7,548 nucleotides of DNA. Origin: an uncultured Collinsella sp. (lineage in GTDB: Bacteria; Actinomycetota; Coriobacteriia; Coriobacteriales; Coriobacteriaceae). This document shows positions 1 through 6,422 of the stretch, in pieces. The notes beneath the pieces are model-generated. The model had not been told where the DNA came from. It made no database searches and worked only from the letters and a program-made list of their open reading frames with translations. Made by a program: the position numbers and the translations under genes. Every line of letters begins with the position of its first letter. Positions within the stretch are counted from its first letter, which is position 1. Location of the stretch: assembly GCA_900754435.1 (NCBI GenBank), contig CAAECT010000263.1:1-7548 (forward strand). Direction: 5' to 3'.

Positions 1-1355
1 ACAGCGCCGAGCTCGGGAACCAAGCGCGGCGGCAGAATGGCCAGGCCCATGACCTCGATCAGGCCGATGTTCTCCTTCTTAATGTGGTGGTACTCGGCAT
101 GCGGGTGGAAAACGCCCAGCGGGTGCTCCTCGGTCGTGATATTGCAACGAAGCGCCAGGTAGGCCTCGTAGATTTCGCCGCCGGCATTTCCGCGAGAGTC
201 GACGCGGCGGATGACGGGCGTCACGGTGTTGTGCGCCACGCCGTCGGCTGTGTGCGCGATAACGCCCACGGACTCGTCGGTCCACTCGCGCCAGGCGAGG
301 ATAATCTTCTCGGCAGCATCGAGCAGCTGGGCGCGGTCGTGCGAACGAAGTCGCAACACCGAAAGCGGCCACTGCAACACGGTGCCGCTGACCTGGTCAA
401 AGCCGGACACGCTAAACTGCGAGACTTCGGTGGCATGCATCATGGGGAACTCGTGTGCGCCGCCCTGGAAGTGGTCGTGCGACAGAATCGAGCCGCCCAC
501 GATGGGCAGGTCGGCGTTGGAGCCGATAAAGTAGTGCGGGAACAGGTCGACAAAGTCGAGCAGGCAGGTCAGGCTCTTGCAATCCACGTGCATCGGGCGA
601 TGCTTGGAGCTCATGGCAATGCAGTGCTCGTTAAAGTACGCATACGGGCTGTACTGGAAGCCCCAGCGCTCGCCGTCGAGCTGGATGGGGATAACGCGCA
701 GGTTCTGACGGGCGGGGTGGGCGCCGCCGTCGGTTGCGGCGGAGCGTCCAGGGTAGCCTTCGTTTTCGATGCACAGCTGGCAGGCGGGATACTTCTCGCC
801 CGTGTTCTTGGCCGCACCGGCCGCGGCGATATCGCGCGGGTCCTTCTCAGGCTTGGACAGGTTGATGGTGATCTCGAGGTCGCCCCAGTTGGTGGGGGTG
901 CTCCATTTGATATTGCGCGCGATGGCGGCGCGGCGCACGTAGCCGGCGTCGCAGCACAGGCCGTAGAACCAGTCGGTCGCGGCGCGGGGCTCGTTGACGC
1001 CCATGCGTCCGTTGAACTCCTCGTTTACAACCGAAGGCCTCGGCATCAGCACGCCCATGATGCGCATGGCGATGCGGTCGCGGCCCGATGCCGTGTCCTC
1101 GGCAGCACCGTTGGCAACGGCGGCCTCGGCAAGCGCGGCAAGCGTGCCTTCAAGATCAAAGTCGGGCAGGGTATCGGGGTGCAAGAGCGAGAGTTTCTCG
1201 ACCTGGAGCGCCCAGGCCATGTCGAGTGCCGGTCCCGTGGCGCCGATGCACTCCAGAATGGTGTTGTATGCCCAGATGCGATCGTCCTGTCCGATCATCG
1301 ATCGATGAATGGCATATTCGATGAGGCCCTGCGCGGCCTCGCGCACATCAGTCAT
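1..1355 (-). CDS. galT: Type 2 galactose-1-phosphate uridylyltransferase, C-terminus cut by window edge
   Basis: GalT exchanges the UMP group between UDP-glucose and galactose-1-phosphate, the second step of the cytoplasmic Leloir pathway. Reading the minus strand from the ATG at 1355-1353 gives 451 uninterrupted codons that run off the left edge; the family is usually about 490-510 residues, so roughly the last 50 are outside. The sequence follows the type 2 (Firmicutes-style) family: SNADLPIVGGSILSHDHFQGG-like block with the catalytic His-Asp-His at residues 293-295 followed by Phe-Gln, a Cys-x-x-Cys pair at 192 and 195 followed by ENEGYPGR, and conserved NLSKPEKDP and EYHHIKKENIG blocks. 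The start overlaps the galK stop by one base (TAATG) and has no close Shine-Dalgarno, so translation is probably coupled to galK. It is distinct from the shorter E. coli-type GalT. Identification is very secure. Confidence 0.95.
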   Translation of the reverse strand, partial: MTDVREAAQGLIEYAIHRSMIGQDDRIWAYNTILECIGATGPALDMAWALQVEKLSLLHPDTLPDFDLEGTLAALAEAAVANGAAEDTASGRDRIAMRIMGVLMPRPSVVNEEFNGRMGVNEPRAATDWFYGLCCDAGYVRRAAIARNIKWSTPTNWGDLEITINLSKPEKDPRDIAAAGAAKNTGEKYPACQLCIENEGYPGRSAATDGGAHPARQNLRVIPIQLDGERWGFQYSPYAYFNEHCIAMSSKHRPMHVDCKSLTCLLDFVDLFPHYFIGSNADLPIVGGSILSHDHFQGGAHEFPMMHATEVSQFSVSGFDQVSGTVLQWPLSVLRLRSHDRAQLLDAAEKIILAWREWTDESVGVIAHTADGVAHNTVTPVIRRVDSRGNAGGEIYEAYLALRCNITTEEHPLGVFHPHAEYHHIKKENIGLIEVMGLAILPPRLVPELGA

Positions 1356-2560
1356 TACAGCCATGCCGCGTAAGCCCCCTTGTCAGAGATGGCGTAGTGA
1401 CGGGCAGAGCCCTCGCCCAGCCAGCTGTTCATCTTGGTGATAAAGGTGTCGACCAGATCGAGCGGCACAAAGGCCTGGATGGTGCCACCAAAGCCGCCGC
1501 CGTGGATGCGGACGGCGCCGCGGCCGTCGAGCACATGCTCGGCCAGTGCCAGGGCATACATGGAAGGCTGCTCGGAGCCCAGCTTAGCAACAACATTCTG
1601 CAGGTACATGGCAGAGCTGGCGCCGGACTCGCGTGTCAGGACCAGGAACTGGTCGATGTCGCCGGCGTTCAGGGCGGCCCAGCGCTTATCGACCAGGCCG
1701 TTCTCGTACCAGTAGTGAACGGCGCGCAGGCAGGCACGGTCGCCCAGCTTGGCGCGCAGCTCGGGGAGCTTGGCGTCAAAGTCGGCAACGTCGACCTCGC
1801 ATAGGCGTGCCTTGCCAAACTCGGCGGCGACGTCCTGCATCTCGCGCGGAACGGCGGCGTAGTCGTCGGTGGCGGCCACGTGATCGGCGCCGACCTTAAC
1901 GAGCACGAGCGCGTAGCCGTGATCCTCAAAGTTGAGTTCGAGCTTCTGGGTCTTAGGCTGGGCTTGATCCTCAAAGTCCATGTAGGCAAGGCCGCCCAGG
2001 CACACAGCGGCCTGGTCCATCAGACCGCAGGGCTTGCCGTAATAGTTGTTCTCGGTGCGCTGGCTCATCTGGGCGAGCGCGACGGGCTCGATGGCGGGTG
2101 CGCCCCAGAGGGTTTCCATGGCACGACCGTACGCGGCCTCGACGGCGGCGGAGCTCGAAAGTCCGCCACCCGAGGGAACGGAGCAGGTAAAGGCGAAGTC
2201 GAAGCCCTTGGGCTCAACACCAAGTGCTACGACCTCGTGGGCCATACCGCGCACGAGGCTTGCGGACGTGCCCTTCTCGGACTCCTGAACATCCAGCGTG
2301 TCGAGCGTAATCTCAAACGTGGGGTAGCCCTCGTCGGCGACGCGGACCTTGTTGGAGTCGGTTGCCACGGCGATGCCGTCAACGGCGACATCGAGCGAGC
2401 CGGCGATAACGTGGCCGCCCTCGTGATCGGTGTGATTGCCGCTGATCTCGGAACGCCCGGGCGCGTGCACGTAGAGCACCTGGCGGTCGCCGATGGGGCC
2501 AAGCTCCTCCTCAAACAGCTTGGTGAGGGTGGCGAGTGTCTTTTCGTCGGGGGCGGTCAT
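1355..2560 (-). CDS. galK: Galactokinase
   Basis: GalK phosphorylates alpha-D-galactose with ATP to galactose-1-phosphate, the substrate of the GalT encoded directly downstream. The 401-residue protein is a full-length GHMP kinase. The galactokinase signature GRSEISGNHTDH lies at residues 35-46, the ATP-binding PSGGGLSSSAA loop at 129-139, the catalytic aspartate at about 182 in GLMDQ, and the C-terminal GGGFGG motif at 354-359. The start was chosen at 2560 because a Shine-Dalgarno AAAGGA (2566-2571) sits 5 bases upstream and the family N-terminus fits; the frame stays open for 151 more codons upstream, but these cross the operators and the start of the divergent repressor gene and do not look like protein. 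The stop overlaps the galT start. Expression is probably repressed by the LacI-family protein encoded divergently, through sites at 2602-2684. Confidence 0.95.
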   Translation of the reverse strand: MTAPDEKTLATLTKLFEEELGPIGDRQVLYVHAPGRSEISGNHTDHEGGHVIAGSLDVAVDGIAVATDSNKVRVADEGYPTFEITLDTLDVQESEKGTSASLVRGMAHEVVALGVEPKGFDFAFTCSVPSGGGLSSSAAVEAAYGRAMETLWGAPAIEPVALAQMSQRTENNYYGKPCGLMDQAAVCLGGLAYMDFEDQAQPKTQKLELNFEDHGYALVLVKVGADHVAATDDYAAVPREMQDVAAEFGKARLCEVDVADFDAKLPELRAKLGDRACLRAVHYWYENGLVDKRWAALNAGDIDQFLVLTRESGASSAMYLQNVVAKLGSEQPSMYALALAEHVLDGRGAVRIHGGGFGGTIQAFVPLDLVDTFITKMNSWLGEGSARHYAISDKGAYAAWL

Positions 2561-2601
2561 ATGGGTCCTTTCCTTGACGCCGGAGAGATTGGTCCGTGTC
2601 A

Positions 2602-2618
2602 TTATGAGTACGTTAACA
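2602..2618 (+). promoter_or_regulatory. Operator-like site 1 (galK-proximal)
   Basis: TTATGAGTACGTTAACA. The identical 17 bases recur in opposite orientation at 2668-2684, and 13 of them recur at 2792-2804. The centre CG and outer TG/CA bases give partial dyad symmetry of the kind LacI-family proteins bind. That the neighbouring LacI-family protein binds here is an inference from position and repetition. Confidence 0.7.
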
Positions 2619-2667
2619 ATTTTGAGCACCACAAACCAGACGTCGCGGCGCCGCACGTTAATGGGTA

Positions 2668-2684
2668 TGTTAACGTACTCATAA
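2668..2684 (-). promoter_or_regulatory. Operator-like site 2 (inverted copy)
   Basis: The reverse strand reads TTATGAGTACGTTAACA, a perfect 17-base match to site 1. The central CG dinucleotides of the two sites are 63 bp apart, about six helical turns, which would put two bound repressors on the same face of the DNA. Confidence 0.7.
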
Positions 2685-2752
2685 CACAACGCATATCTAT
2701 TTTTGAGAATCTGGTAATCGGTAGATTTTCGGCCGTGAACGGTGTGGCCGTA

Positions 2753-2783
2753 TGGACATATGGAGCAAAAGAACCGCTGATAG
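2753..2783 (+). promoter_or_regulatory. Possible promoter of the LacI-family repressor gene
   Basis: TGGACA at 2753-2758 could be a -35 and CTGATA/TGATAG at 2777-2783 a -10, with 18-19 bases between. Transcription would start at about 2790, so operator-like site 3 (2792-2804) would lie over the start point, consistent with autorepression. Both hexamers are imperfect and the call is tentative. Confidence 0.3.
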
Positions 2784-2791
2784 AAAAAGTA

Positions 2792-2804
2792 GAGTACGTT
2801 AACA
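2792..2804 (+). promoter_or_regulatory. Operator-like site 3 (repressor-gene-proximal)
   Basis: GAGTACGTTAACA matches 13 consecutive bases of sites 1 and 2, in the same orientation as site 1. It lies about 94 bases upstream of the repressor start codon and could mediate autoregulation. Confidence 0.6.
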
Positions 2805-2897
2805 TGCGTCCGACGATAGCGGGCTTCGGCGCGGGGTGTGTTTCTGCCCGGGCCGACATTCGCACTATTCAGATCCTGCGAGAGCGAAGGTGATTTT

Positions 2898-3929
2898 GTG
2901 GCAAGGCGCCCTTCCAACGATACGGGTACGCGTCCGGTATCCATGGCCGACGTTGCCCGCGCTGCCGGTGTTTCGCAACAGACGGTTTCGCGCGTTGCCA
3001 ACGGATTGCCCAACGTTAACGAGCAGACGCGTCAGCGTGTGCAAGCCGCTATGCAAGAGCTCGGCTTCCGTCCGAGCTATGCCGGTCGTTCGTTGCGTGA
3101 CGGCCGTTACCATTCGGTCGGCTTGTGCGTCAACGATGTCACCAAGTTTGGCAACCTCTCAATGATCGACGGCATCGCCAGCGCTGCTCGCGAGCATAAT
3201 TGCGCCATCACACTGGTCGAGATGTCCAAGACCGAGGAATTCTCGCTTGCCGAGGCCACGCGTCGTATGGCCGCATTGCCGGTGGATGGCATTATCATCG
3301 GCATGAGCCGCATGGCGCCCGATTTTGAGACGTTTGATCCACTGCCGGGCATTGGCACGGTCATCGTTACCATGTATGCGCACCCGCGGGTGACCACGGT
3401 CGATTCCGATCATTACGGCTGCTCGCTATTGCTTATGGATCACCTGTTTGAGCTGGGGCACGAGCAAATTCGCTATATTGGCGGCCCGTCGTTCTCGGTC
3501 GACGAACAGTTTCGTCGCGCTGGCTGGCAGGATGCACTCGAGCGTAAACACATCGAGCCGGCAGAGCCGCTCGAGGGCGACTGGTCTGCCAACAGCGGTT
3601 ACGAGGCCGGTAGGTACCTGGCCGAGCATGACCGCACCATGACGGCGATCTATGCGGCAAACGATCAGATGGCAAATGGCGCAATTGCAGCGCTGCGCGA
3701 TAGCGGCTTGCGCGTGCCCGAGGACGTGAGCGTGGTGGGCGTCGACGATTCGCTCGATGATTTTGTCGCACACAACGAGCTCACGACCATTCGATTCGAT
3801 TTGCATCAGCGTGGACGCGAGGTATTCGAGCATGCGGTTCCCGAGGCGGGTACGGCGGGCAAAACCGTTGCTATTCGTATTCCCGGCCAGCTCATCATTC
3901 GACAGAGCACGGCAATACCGCGCGCATAG
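2898..3929 (+). CDS. LacI/GalR-family transcriptional repressor, likely regulator of galKT
   Basis: A 343-residue DNA-binding repressor of usual family length. The N-terminal helix-turn-helix spans residues 16-35 (MADVARAAGVSQQTVSRVAN), with the canonical QTVSRV recognition helix. A hinge-helix segment follows at about 58-67 (RPSYAGRSLR), and a periplasmic-binding-protein-like effector domain fills the rest, including AIYAANDQMANGAI and VSVVGVDD, which are typical of the family. The GTG start at 2898 was chosen because GAAGGTGA (2886-2893) is a good Shine-Dalgarno and the HTH then sits near the N-terminus; a GTG at 2838 would add 20 residues without an equal ribosome site. It is divergent from galK, and repeated operator-like sites lie between them, so control of galactose use and of its own gene is the natural reading. 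The effector (galactose or another sugar) cannot be read from sequence. Confidence 0.92.
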   Translation: MARRPSNDTGTRPVSMADVARAAGVSQQTVSRVANGLPNVNEQTRQRVQAAMQELGFRPSYAGRSLRDGRYHSVGLCVNDVTKFGNLSMIDGIASAAREHNCAITLVEMSKTEEFSLAEATRRMAALPVDGIIIGMSRMAPDFETFDPLPGIGTVIVTMYAHPRVTTVDSDHYGCSLLLMDHLFELGHEQIRYIGGPSFSVDEQFRRAGWQDALERKHIEPAEPLEGDWSANSGYEAGRYLAEHDRTMTAIYAANDQMANGAIAALRDSGLRVPEDVSVVGVDDSLDDFVAHNELTTIRFDLHQRGREVFEHAVPEAGTAGKTVAIRIPGQLIIRQSTAIPRA

Positions 3930-3992
3930 TTTGTGCAGGTCAAAAGCGGTATATTCCGCATCAATAACAATCGGTAAGGATGCCGGCAGATA

Positions 3993-4021
3993 GCTGTGGC
4001 TCTAAAGGCGAGTGCTATGAT
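3993..4021 (+). promoter_or_regulatory. Extended -10 promoter of the A-type flavoprotein gene
   Basis: TGCTATGAT at 4013-4021 is an extended -10 (TG, one base, TATGAT). The -35 region (about 3993-3999, GCTGTGG) is poor, as is common for extended -10 promoters. Transcription would start near 4028, leaving a leader of only about 30 bases. No clear terminator for the upstream repressor gene is visible in 3930-3990. Confidence 0.5.
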
Positions 4022-4042
4022 AGACGGGTTCTTTTGTCTATC
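4019..4042. promoter_or_regulatory. Inverted repeat over the flavoprotein promoter
   Basis: GATAGAC (4019-4025) and GTCTATC (4036-4042) form a perfect 7-bp inverted repeat with a 10-base spacer. It overlaps the last bases of the -10 and the likely transcription start, and ends just before the Shine-Dalgarno AGGAGG (4044-4049). It may be a repressor operator. A leader RNA hairpin is less likely, because the left arm falls at or before the predicted start of transcription. Confidence 0.5.
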
Positions 4043-4058
4043 TAGGAGGCTTTGCCTG

Positions 4059-5216
4059 ATGGAGATCACCAAGGATATCCGCTACATTGGCGTCGACGAT
4101 CACGACATCGATCTGTTCGAGGGCCAGTACGACGTGTCCGAGAACGGCATGGCATACAACAGCTATGTTATCTTGGGCGATAAAATCGCTGTCGCCGATT
4201 CGGTCGACGCTGGCTTTGTCGACGAGTGGCTCGGCAACCTCGAGACCGTGCTCGATGGTCGTACGCCCGACTACCTGGTTGTCCATCACATGGAGCCCGA
4301 TCACTCCGCCGGTATCGCCGCCTTTATGGAGCGCTATCCCCAGGCGCAGATTGTGGCAAGCATGGGCGCTTTCCGCATGATGGTCAACTACTTTGGCACC
4401 GACTTCCCCGAGCGCAAGATGGTCGTCAAAGATGGCGACGTGCTCGACCTGGGCGGCCACAGCCTGACGTTTGTCGGCGCCCCCAACGTGCACTGGCCCG
4501 AGGTGCTCTTCTCCTACGAGTCTACCGACAAGGTGCTCTTTAGTGCCGACGGTTTTGGCAAGTTTGGCGCCAACGACATCGAGGATCCCGAGGGCTGGGC
4601 TTGCGAAGCGCGCCGTTACTACTTTGGCATCGTGGGAAAGTTCGGCAAGTTTGTGCAGGCCGTGCTTAAGAAGGCCGCCAATCTGGACATCCAGATTATT
4701 TGCCCGCTTCACGGTCCTGTTCTTAGCGAGAACCTGGGCTATTACCTCGACACCTACAACACCTGGTCGAGCTACCAGCCCGAGGACGAGGGTATCACGA
4801 TTGCCTATGCGAGCGTGTATGGCCATCTGAAAGCTGCCGTTGAGGAGCTCGCATCTGCGCTCGAGGCCCGCGGCCAGAAGGTCTCCGTCTTTGACTTGGC
4901 TCGCGATGATATGGCCGAGGCCGTTGAGGACGCGTTCCGCTACGACCGCCTGGTGCTCGCCTCCATCACCTATCAGGGCGAGATCTTCCCGTTCATGAGC
5001 ACCTTTATCCATACGCTTGCCGAGCACGCCTATCAGAACCGCACGGTTGCGCTCGTCGAGGCCGGTTCCTGGGCGCCTGCCGCTGCCAAGGTTATGACCA
5101 AGGAGCTCGAGGGCATGAAGGACATCACCCTGACGCAGAACAAGGTGACTGTGCTGGGCTCGCTCAACGACACATCGCGCGCCCAGATCGAGGCCCTCGC
5201 CGACGAGCTTTCCTAG
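4059..5216 (+). CDS. A-type flavoprotein (flavodiiron protein), oxygen/nitric oxide reductase
   Basis: This 385-residue cytoplasmic enzyme belongs to the FprA/ROO family, which reduces O2 to water and/or NO to N2O in anaerobes. The N-terminal metallo-beta-lactamase-like domain (about 1-245) has a complete diiron site: H77-x-E79-x-D81-H82, then H145 after 62 residues, D164 after 18, and H218 in CPLHGP, with family-standard spacing. The C-terminal flavodoxin domain (about 246-385) opens with the FMN-phosphate loop IAYASVYGH at 248-256. There is no fused rubredoxin or flavin reductase domain, so a separate electron donor is needed. The ATG at 4059 follows AGGAGG (4044-4049) by 9 bases; the in-frame extension from 3996 would include the promoter and is rejected. 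It appears monocistronic, with its own promoter and terminator. Whether O2 or NO is preferred cannot be read from sequence. Confidence 0.95.
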   Translation: MEITKDIRYIGVDDHDIDLFEGQYDVSENGMAYNSYVILGDKIAVADSVDAGFVDEWLGNLETVLDGRTPDYLVVHHMEPDHSAGIAAFMERYPQAQIVASMGAFRMMVNYFGTDFPERKMVVKDGDVLDLGGHSLTFVGAPNVHWPEVLFSYESTDKVLFSADGFGKFGANDIEDPEGWACEARRYYFGIVGKFGKFVQAVLKKAANLDIQIICPLHGPVLSENLGYYLDTYNTWSSYQPEDEGITIAYASVYGHLKAAVEELASALEARGQKVSVFDLARDDMAEAVEDAFRYDRLVLASITYQGEIFPFMSTFIHTLAEHAYQNRTVALVEAGSWAPAAAKVMTKELEGMKDITLTQNKVTVLGSLNDTSRAQIEALADELS

Positions 5217-5242
5217 TAGCGACACGTTCACTTTTGACGCTC

Positions 5243-5286
5243 AACCACCACAAAGGGGACAGGCACCTTTGTGGTGGTTTTTGTTT
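5243..5286 (+). terminator. Strong intrinsic terminator of the flavoprotein gene
   Basis: AACCACCACAAAGG (5243-5256) pairs perfectly with CCTTTGTGGTGGTT (5266-5279), a 14-bp stem with a 9-base loop, followed by a T-rich tail (5278-5286). It begins 27 bases after the flavoprotein stop. On the minus strand the DeoR-family gene ends at 5285 and also reads into the stem, but with no T-tract after it, so termination there is less certain. Confidence 0.85.
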
Positions 5287-6088
5287 AAGCGCCGGCGATG
5301 AGGAGATTTGGGCGGGCGTCGTCGACGATCTCGGCGATTGAGGTGGCGACGGCCTCGTCGGGATCGCGGTCCATCACGATGGTGTCAACGTCGGCAAGCT
5401 CGGCAAAACGGTACATGCCGCGTCCGTTGACCTTACTGGCGTCCATGAGGGCGACGCTTTGACGGGCGGCACCGACCATAGCCGTTTTGGTCTCGGCCAT
5501 CTGGGGAAAGTCGGTCGTAAAGCCGCAACGGGGGACAAAGGCGCCGGGGCACATGACGGCCAGATCGGCATGGACCATTTGGAGCGCCTGCATAGTGAGC
5601 GGTCCGTACAAATAACGATGGCCTTTGCGCAGTGCCCCGCCCAGCATGACGACATCGACTGAGGGCATGCTCTCGTCGATGTAATCGGCAATGGTAATGT
5701 CTGCCGTGATGACGGTGATACCGTCGCGCTGATCTAGGAGCCGGACGAACTCGAGCGCCGTGGTGCCCGAGTCGACGAGCAGGGTGTCGCCGTCATTGAC
5801 GAGCTCGATGGCGCTTTGTGCGATGGCTTGTTTGGCGGCGACATTGACGTTAATACGGCGATCCGGGGTAGATACGGTCAGCCGCTTCTGGAGCGACACG
5901 GCGCCACCATGCGTGCGGCGCAGCTTGCCGGACTCGGCGAGCGCGTCCAGGTCGGCGCGGGCGGTGACGGAGGACACGCCAAAGGTCTGGGCGATTTCTG
6001 CCACTTGCACGGAGGCGTTATGTTCGAGCATCTCCATGATGGCGGAACGACGCTCATCGGCGAAAGCTCGGGTTGTCGCATGGGCCAT
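5285..6088 (-). CDS. DeoR-family transcriptional repressor
   Basis: A 267-residue DeoR/GlpR-type repressor, a family that usually senses a phosphorylated sugar. The N-terminal winged helix-turn-helix is at about 28-47, and the family signature TARADLDALAESGKLRRTHGGA-like block at 42-63 ends in the typical HGGA. The effector domain carries DTLLVDSGTTA and a VMLGG turn, both characteristic of the DeoR sensor fold. I chose the ATG at 6088 because GGAG (6094-6097) lies 5 bases upstream and family members begin shortly before the helix-turn-helix; an in-frame ATG at 6145 adds 19 residues but has no Shine-Dalgarno. It is transcribed divergently from the class II aldolase gene, so control of that gene and of itself is likely. 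Its effector is unknown; fructose- or tagatose-phosphates are guesses from context. Confidence 0.92.
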   Translation of the reverse strand: MAHATTRAFADERRSAIMEMLEHNASVQVAEIAQTFGVSSVTARADLDALAESGKLRRTHGGAVSLQKRLTVSTPDRRINVNVAAKQAIAQSAIELVNDGDTLLVDSGTTALEFVRLLDQRDGITVITADITIADYIDESMPSVDVVMLGGALRKGHRYLYGPLTMQALQMVHADLAVMCPGAFVPRCGFTTDFPQMAETKTAMVGAARQSVALMDASKVNGRGMYRFAELADVDTIVMDRDPDEAVATSIAEIVDDARPNLLIAGA

Positions 6089-6144
6089 GTTTGCTCCATT
6101 CTCGGCTAAATTTGTAGGAATTGTGTTGAGTCTATTTTCGTTCA

Positions 6145-6165
6145 TTTTCTTTTTGAGTAAGAAAA
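6145..6165. promoter_or_regulatory. AT-rich inverted repeat A, possible DeoR-family operator
   Basis: TTTTCTT (6145-6151) and AAGAAAA (6159-6165) are perfect inverted arms with a 7-base spacer. DeoR/GlpR-type operators are often AT-rich with TTTC/GAAA arms, so binding by the adjacent repressor is plausible. The low complexity of the region makes a chance match possible. Confidence 0.35.
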
Positions 6166-6182
6166 CGCCTTTCGATTACTTA

Positions 6183-6198
6183 TCTTTTCTATAAAAGA
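6183..6198. promoter_or_regulatory. AT-rich inverted repeat B, possible DeoR-family operator
   Basis: TCTTTT (6183-6188) and AAAAGA (6193-6198) are perfect inverted arms with a 4-base spacer. The arms resemble those of inverted repeat A, whose centre is about 35 bp away. Role inferred only from position and similarity. Confidence 0.35.
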
Positions 6199-6331
6199 AA
6201 GACGCTGAACGCCCAAAATTCAATATCGAATACGCCCACTCGGCTCCAATTCCTTCCGTTTACTTTTCAAAAATGACTGTATTGACCTGCATGGGCTCAA
6301 TATCTCGCACGTGCAAAGCTGCTGAATTTCA

Positions 6332-6337
6332 TACAAT
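6332..6337 (+). promoter_or_regulatory. Candidate -10 of the aldolase promoter
   Basis: TACAAT is a near-consensus -10. No good -35 is present at 16-18 bases upstream, so the call is weak. Transcription would start near 6344, giving a leader of about 80 bases before the aldolase start. Confidence 0.35.
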
Positions 6338-6422
6338 GAGCGCAGCAAAACGCAAGGTAAAACGCCTTGTGAACAACTACGCCCGATGTCCAGATGCGGG
6401 CGAGGGAGAGGAGCAAACGCTC

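Larger units (their letters stand above)
2561..2897. promoter_or_regulatory. Divergent control region between galK and the LacI-family repressor gene
   Basis: These 337 bases hold no convincing gene. They contain the Shine-Dalgarno sites of both flanking genes, three near-identical operator-like sites, and stretches that are more AT-rich than the genes around them. I could not fix the galK promoter: a CATAAT-like -10 on the minus strand (2600-2605) abuts the first operator but lacks a good -35. Confidence 0.75.
6089..6422. promoter_or_regulatory. Divergent control region between the DeoR-family repressor and aldolase genes
   Basis: These 334 bases hold no gene I can support. The part from about 6110 to 6275 is clearly AT-rich compared with its surroundings and contains two inverted repeats with TTTTCT/AGAAAA arms. 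The aldolase promoter and Shine-Dalgarno lie in the right half. I could not place the repressor-gene promoter with confidence. Confidence 0.7.

Noticed and set aside
84..1373. 429-codon open frame on the plus strand, opposite galT
   Set aside because: The minus strand matches type 2 GalT throughout. The opposing frame stays open because of GC-rich third positions, and its translation is Gly/Val/Ala/His-rich with no recognisable domain.
1880..2893. 337-codon plus-strand open frame opposite galK and the control region
   Set aside because: It is antisense to a confirmed galactokinase, crosses the operators, and shows no family resemblance.
2561..3013. 151-codon N-terminal extension of galK
   Set aside because: It runs through the operator sites and the start of the divergent repressor gene; the galactokinase start at 2560 has a proper Shine-Dalgarno.
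3946..3959. GCGG-N6-CCGC hairpin as a terminator for the LacI-family gene
   Set aside because: The stem is only 4 bp and no T-tract follows.
4038..5231. 397-codon minus-strand open frame opposite the flavodiiron gene
   Set aside because: The plus strand carries a complete diiron site with family spacing; the opposing frame is a codon-bias shadow.
6089..6145. 19-codon N-terminal extension of the DeoR-family protein
   Set aside because: The ATG at 6145 has no ribosome site, while the one at 6088 has GGAG at 5 bases and fits the family N-terminus.
6219..6230. TTCAATATCGAA near-palindrome as an operator
   Set aside because: Single copy with one mismatched pair in AT-rich sequence; not distinguishable from chance.
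6272..6277. TTGACC as a -35 for the aldolase gene
   Set aside because: At 17 bases downstream the sequence is TCGCAC, which is not a -10; other spacings give no match.
6273..6422. 50-codon in-frame extension of the aldolase, or a separate leader peptide
   Set aside because: No ribosome site at 6273 or 6336, and the aldolase family begins at the 6423 ATG. The extension also contains the best -10 candidate.
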